Origin: Bacteroidales bacterium
GTDB lineage: Bacteria; Bacteroidota; Bacteroidia; Bacteroidales; JAIPAP01
DNA length: 35,762 bases
Reading direction: 5' to 3'
NCBI GenBank assembly: GCA_021740045.1
Contig: JAIPAP010000038.1
Coordinates: forward strand, 1 to 35,762
In this document: in pieces, positions 32,966 to 35,762 of the stretch
Position numbering within the stretch: the first letter of the stretch is position 1
Layout: every line of letters starts with the position of its first letter
Program-made: the position numbers and the translations under genes
Notes under the pieces: model-generated
Seen by the model: only the letters and a program-made list of their open reading frames with translations
What the model was told of the DNA's origin: nothing
Databases searched by the model: none

Positions 32966-35362
32966 TTATCTAATCCTAATCTCTTTAGCATTTTCCTCTA
33001 CCGTCAACGTCAAAACCACCTGCTTCTTCTCCGGGTTCCAGTACCAGTTTTTCCTTGTTAATTTTTTCTTGTTAATGGTGATCTTCCTGGGTTTCCGGTC
33101 GTAGTTTTCGATGAAAAAGCGTACCTGCTTGTTTTCCGTTTTCCCATAAGCATCTCCTTTATCAGGATTAATGGTAATTGCCAGGGCATCTTTCTCCTGT
33201 TTTGAACGAAAGGTAATGGTTTCGAATTTGCCTTTTTCGTATGCTGCAGGGGTTTTGCCATCATCATGATAAAGGGTGTAATCGGAGGAGGTTTGGCTTT
33301 TGTCAAAATAAAAATGTATATCGAATTCTTTCAGGTCATAATGCATGGTTGACCTGCCTTCTTTTTTCATGGGGACAAACGAACCGCCTTTGGCAAATAC
33401 GGGGATATGATCGATGGTGAGGGGAACCGTGATGTGTTGCCCACCCTGGTATGACTTTCCGCTATAAAAATCGATCCATTGCGAACCGTCCGGCAAATAC
33501 ACCTTTTGGGATTTTTTTCCACGCTCTTTAACCGGCGACACCAGCAAGGCATCACCCCACATGTAGGATTCATCATAGGTAAGCAGTTCCCTGTTTTCGG
33601 GATGATTAAAGAAAAGGGGTATCATGAGTGGCTTACCGGTTTTATGATTCTCAAAGGTCATGGTGTAGATGTAAGGAAGCAACTTATAGCGCAATTCGAT
33701 CGACCGCCTTGCATGAGCTTTGGTGGTATCGTTCCAGAACACCGGTTCCGAGGGTATTTCCTCCTGAGCATGCGGGCGGTAGATGGGCTGGAATACGCCG
33801 TATTGCAACCAGCGGATATACAGCTCCCTGTCGAGCGTATCGCCACCGGCAAAGCCGCCCAAATCGGAATGCATATAGGCTAAACCCTGCATGCCCATTT
33901 GCAGGGAAATCTCAGGCTGCGGTTTCAAGCCGCCCCAGCTCCGTGAAACATCGCCTGTCCACGGGATCATTCCATATCGCTGTGAACCGGCATAACCGGC
34001 ACGCATCAGGATAAAGGGCCGGGTATCGGGAAAATCCTTTTGATATCCGTTGTATACCACGCCGGCCCATTCATGGCCATAGGCATTATGTACCTCATCG
34101 GCCGAGCCGTTTACCTGCTGCAATCCCGATGGATGCACTTCGGGTTCGCCCAGGTCGCCCCACCAGCCACCGACGCCTTGTTCGGTCAGGTCTTTGTATT
34201 TGTCCCAAAACCACCACCGGGCCTTGGGCTTGAAAATATCGATAAGGCCGGTGTTGCCGAAGTAAAAGTCATACGTGTAGGGTTTGCCGGCCGAATCGGT
34301 TCCCAGGATATTTTCCTCCACCGCTTCATCCCAGCGCTTGCTGGTGGTGAGGATGAAGGGTTCGGTAACCAAAATGGTTTTCACGCCTTTTTCCTCAAAC
34401 TCAGCCATCATCTTTTGCGGTTCCGGCCAGTTGGGGCCCCACCAATCCAGGTTACCCATGTAATCGAAAATATCCGGCCCAAACCAGTAAAGATCGATCA
34501 CTACTGCATCGAGGGGAATGGAATCCTTAAAAAATTGTTGCACGGTGCTGTCGGTTTCCGATTGGGTATGATATCCAAAACGGCTACTGAAATTCCCCAG
34601 CGACCAACGGGGCGGAATGGGCTGACGGCCGGTAAGCGTCGTGTATTGTTCCACCACATCGTACCAGTCATCGCCGGCAATCACGTGGTAATTGGGGATG
34701 CCGCCAATGGTTTCGTAATTCAATGAATTATCGTTCTTGCTGTCAAGATCGAGCCAGGCAAGCGACGCATTGTCAAATAAAACAGCATATTGCTTTGAAG
34801 ACAAAAACACGGGTAAAGCATAGTTCATAAGCTCCGAATGAGTGGTATAACCGTAATGCGCCTGGTTGTATATTTTCAGGCGGTGGCCGCGCCGGTCCAT
34901 TCCCAGCACGCGGGTGCCGCCCCCATAAAGAACTTCGTCGCCGGTAATGGAAAAGTCAAGTTTATGGGTGGAGTCGGTTTGCACAAAACCTCTCCGTTCG
35001 GAGATCAGGGTTTTGTCATTGTAATGATAGCTGACATTAAACGGTTCTTTGGTGATTCGGATATCAATGCCACCGGTGCTTACTTCGATCAGATTTTCCA
35101 GCCGCGAAACCGTATACTCAACTTCCGTAGGCTTCATAGCAACGGCAAAGGAAAAATTATCCGGTTTCTTTCCTTCGGGATAAAAGGAGGTATGGATGAT
35201 CTTTTCATTAAAGGGCATAAGCTCATAATGTCCGTCGCTTACATTAATGATAAGGGTTCCATTATCTTGTTCGAAACTTTTAAATTCGCGTTTGGCAGGC
35301 TGTGCAGCCAGTAGCAGCGGCACAAAAAGTAGTGTCAATATATTCAAACTTATCTTTCCCAT
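32966..35362 (-). CDS. GH31 alpha-glucosidase / oligosaccharide 4-alpha-glucosyltransferase
   Basis: The 798-residue enzyme (from this start) has a signal peptide (MGKISLNILTLLFVPLLLAA), an N-terminal beta-sandwich with VLYGGGTRVLGMDRRG (about 144-159), a GH31 TIM barrel and C-terminal beta domains with FAKGGSFVPM. The nucleophile is D403 in GGWWGDLGEPEVHP and the acid/base is D471 in IPWTGDVSRSWGGL. The WGDLGEPE form resembles the alpha-transglucosylase (4-alpha-glucosyltransferase) branch more than plain alpha-glucosidase; specificity is not settled. It should act on alpha-1,4-linked gluco-oligosaccharides in the periplasm or at the outer membrane, fitting the surface GH13 enzyme elsewhere in the window. 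The start is chosen at 35362 because a signal peptide begins there; the ATG at 35401 would be only about 5 nt from the predicted transcription start. Confidence 0.93.
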   Translation of the reverse strand: MGKISLNILTLLFVPLLLAAQPAKREFKSFEQDNGTLIINVSDGHYELMPFNEKIIHTSFYPEGKKPDNFSFAVAMKPTEVEYTVSRLENLIEVSTGGIDIRITKEPFNVSYHYNDKTLISERRGFVQTDSTHKLDFSITGDEVLYGGGTRVLGMDRRGHRLKIYNQAHYGYTTHSELMNYALPVFLSSKQYAVLFDNASLAWLDLDSKNDNSLNYETIGGIPNYHVIAGDDWYDVVEQYTTLTGRQPIPPRWSLGNFSSRFGYHTQSETDSTVQQFFKDSIPLDAVVIDLYWFGPDIFDYMGNLDWWGPNWPEPQKMMAEFEEKGVKTILVTEPFILTTSKRWDEAVEENILGTDSAGKPYTYDFYFGNTGLIDIFKPKARWWFWDKYKDLTEQGVGGWWGDLGEPEVHPSGLQQVNGSADEVHNAYGHEWAGVVYNGYQKDFPDTRPFILMRAGYAGSQRYGMIPWTGDVSRSWGGLKPQPEISLQMGMQGLAYMHSDLGGFAGGDTLDRELYIRWLQYGVFQPIYRPHAQEEIPSEPVFWNDTTKAHARRSIELRYKLLPYIYTMTFENHKTGKPLMIPLFFNHPENRELLTYDESYMWGDALLVSPVKERGKKSQKVYLPDGSQWIDFYSGKSYQGGQHITVPLTIDHIPVFAKGGSFVPMKKEGRSTMHYDLKEFDIHFYFDKSQTSSDYTLYHDDGKTPAAYEKGKFETITFRSKQEKDALAITINPDKGDAYGKTENKQVRFFIENYDRKPRKITINKKKLTRKNWYWNPEKKQVVLTLTVEENAKEIRIR

Positions 35363-35412
35363 CGTCTCAGGCTTTATTTTCAATACGTTCAGTTTAACCA
35401 ATTATCGATGAA

Positions 35413-35420
35413 CAAAAATA
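35413..35420 (-). promoter_or_regulatory. -7 element TATTTTTG for the GH31 gene
   Basis: The minus strand reads TATTTTTG about 50 bp upstream of the chosen GH31 ATG. A TTG at -33 is not found. It supports the downstream start at 35362. Confidence 0.5.
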
Positions 35421-35620
35421 GGGTTTATTTGAAAATTAGGGATGTTGGGTAATGGTCATACCTTCATTTAAAATATGTAAAGGGGGCTGCATTCAGATGG
35501 CGATTTCTGCCCCCGCCACCCTTGCCCCACAAATCCTTTGTCATTTTGCCTGAACTATTTGAGTGCCTAAACCTTATCAATAAAACGATAAAGTGTATCG
35601 CTCAATTTCTGAGGGAGCCC

Positions 35621-35656
35621 GCCTGCCGGCGGACAGGCTTGCCTACCGGAGGTAGG
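35621..35656. repeat. Pair of GC-rich palindromes (GCCTG..CAGGC and CCTACC..GGTAGG)
   Basis: GCCTGCCGGCGGACAGGC (35621-35638) and CCTACCGGAGGTAGG (35642-35656) lie side by side. GC-rich intergenic palindromes of this kind, much richer in GC than the surroundings, are common in Bacteroidota and look like REP-type elements. Confidence 0.6.
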
Positions 35657-35670
35657 AAATCTCCATTGGA

Positions 35671-35742
35671 TTGCGGTATACTATCCAAAGGCAAATATCA
35701 ACACTATTGGTAATAGTGATAAATGAACAAGAGATACCGCAA
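35671..35742. repeat. Nested inverted repeats
   Basis: An outer 9-bp pair, TTGCGGTAT (35671-35679) and ATACCGCAA (35734-35742), encloses a perfect hairpin CACTATT-GGT-AATAGTG (35702-35718). The element sits 33 bp from the window end, so its context is cut off. Confidence 0.6.
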
Positions 35743-35762
35743 CGGCGTAACTATGTTTACCG

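Larger units (their letters stand above)
35421..35762. other. Repeat-rich non-coding region upstream of the GH31 gene
   Basis: No convincing gene is seen. The region contains GGGGGC/GCCCCC arms near 35482-35514, palindromes at 35621-35656, and nested inverted repeats at 35671-35742 close to the window end. Confidence 0.5.

Noticed and set aside
34040-34726. Open reading frame of 228 codons on the plus strand
   Set aside because: It is antisense to the GH31 catalytic barrel.
35522-35713. Plus-strand reading frame of 63 codons near the right edge
   Set aside because: It runs through the palindromic repeats, so its sequence is explained by them and not by a protein.

Overview
The window looks like Bacteroidota chromosome, probably an anaerobic or facultatively anaerobic member near Bacteroidales/Marinilabiliales (the rank is inference). 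The signs are two secreted proteins with type IX secretion (T9SS) C-terminal sorting domains, a propeller/Y_Y_Y sensor, a TonB receptor with a carboxypeptidase-like N-terminal domain, a DUF2723 protein, A-rich start regions, and repeated matches to the Bacteroidota promoter (TTG, 19-20 bp, TAnnTTTG). The oxygen-sensitive glycyl radical enzyme points to anaerobic growth.

Layout. 1-2237 (-): N-terminal part of a propeller sensor that runs off the window. 2494-2685 (-): decayed C-terminal remnant of a GH53 galactanase. 2865-7165 (+): two T9SS-exported proteins with related N-terminal domains, the second a GH13 amylase-like enzyme. 7275-7715: small membrane methyltransferase. 7806-7878 (-): tRNA-Gln. 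8130-11192: DUF2723 membrane protein. 11382-13287 (-): ECF sigma factor overlapping a gene for a single-helix protein with a C-terminal beta-barrel. 13607-13810: small lipoprotein. 13869-15834 (-): lgt and a GT28-like glycosyltransferase. 15900-17972 (+): dprA, a 3D-domain lipoprotein, a SPOR lipoprotein. 17979-18659 (-): PrsW-like membrane protein. 18749-20654 (+): cupin, rsgA, dtd. 20735-26137 (-): TonB receptor and a large receiver/PEP-synthase-like protein. 26692-29846 (-): hypE-hypD. 30293-32371 (-): stand-alone EF-G. 32966-35362 (-): GH31 alpha-glucosidase/glucosyltransferase. The intergenic DNA holds several palindromic and low-complexity repeats, including a MITE-like element.

How the genes fit together. 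The surface GH13 enzyme and its companion could handle alpha-glucans outside the cell, with the GH31 enzyme acting on the oligosaccharides; the adjacent sensor may regulate this locus, though the neighbouring GH53 remnant suggests it once served a galactan locus. HypD/HypE would dehydrate trans-4-hydroxy-L-proline to pyrroline-5-carboxylate, using a nutrient typical of collagen or plant cell-wall protein. The rest is mostly housekeeping: lipoprotein maturation, DNA uptake/recombination, ribosome assembly, tRNA proofreading and translation.

No CRISPR array, phage or conventional defence island was seen. The points most worth a second look are the hypDE pair, the receiver-coupled dikinase-like protein without phosphotransfer domains, the sigma/anchored-barrel pair, the GH53 remnant and the MITE-like element.
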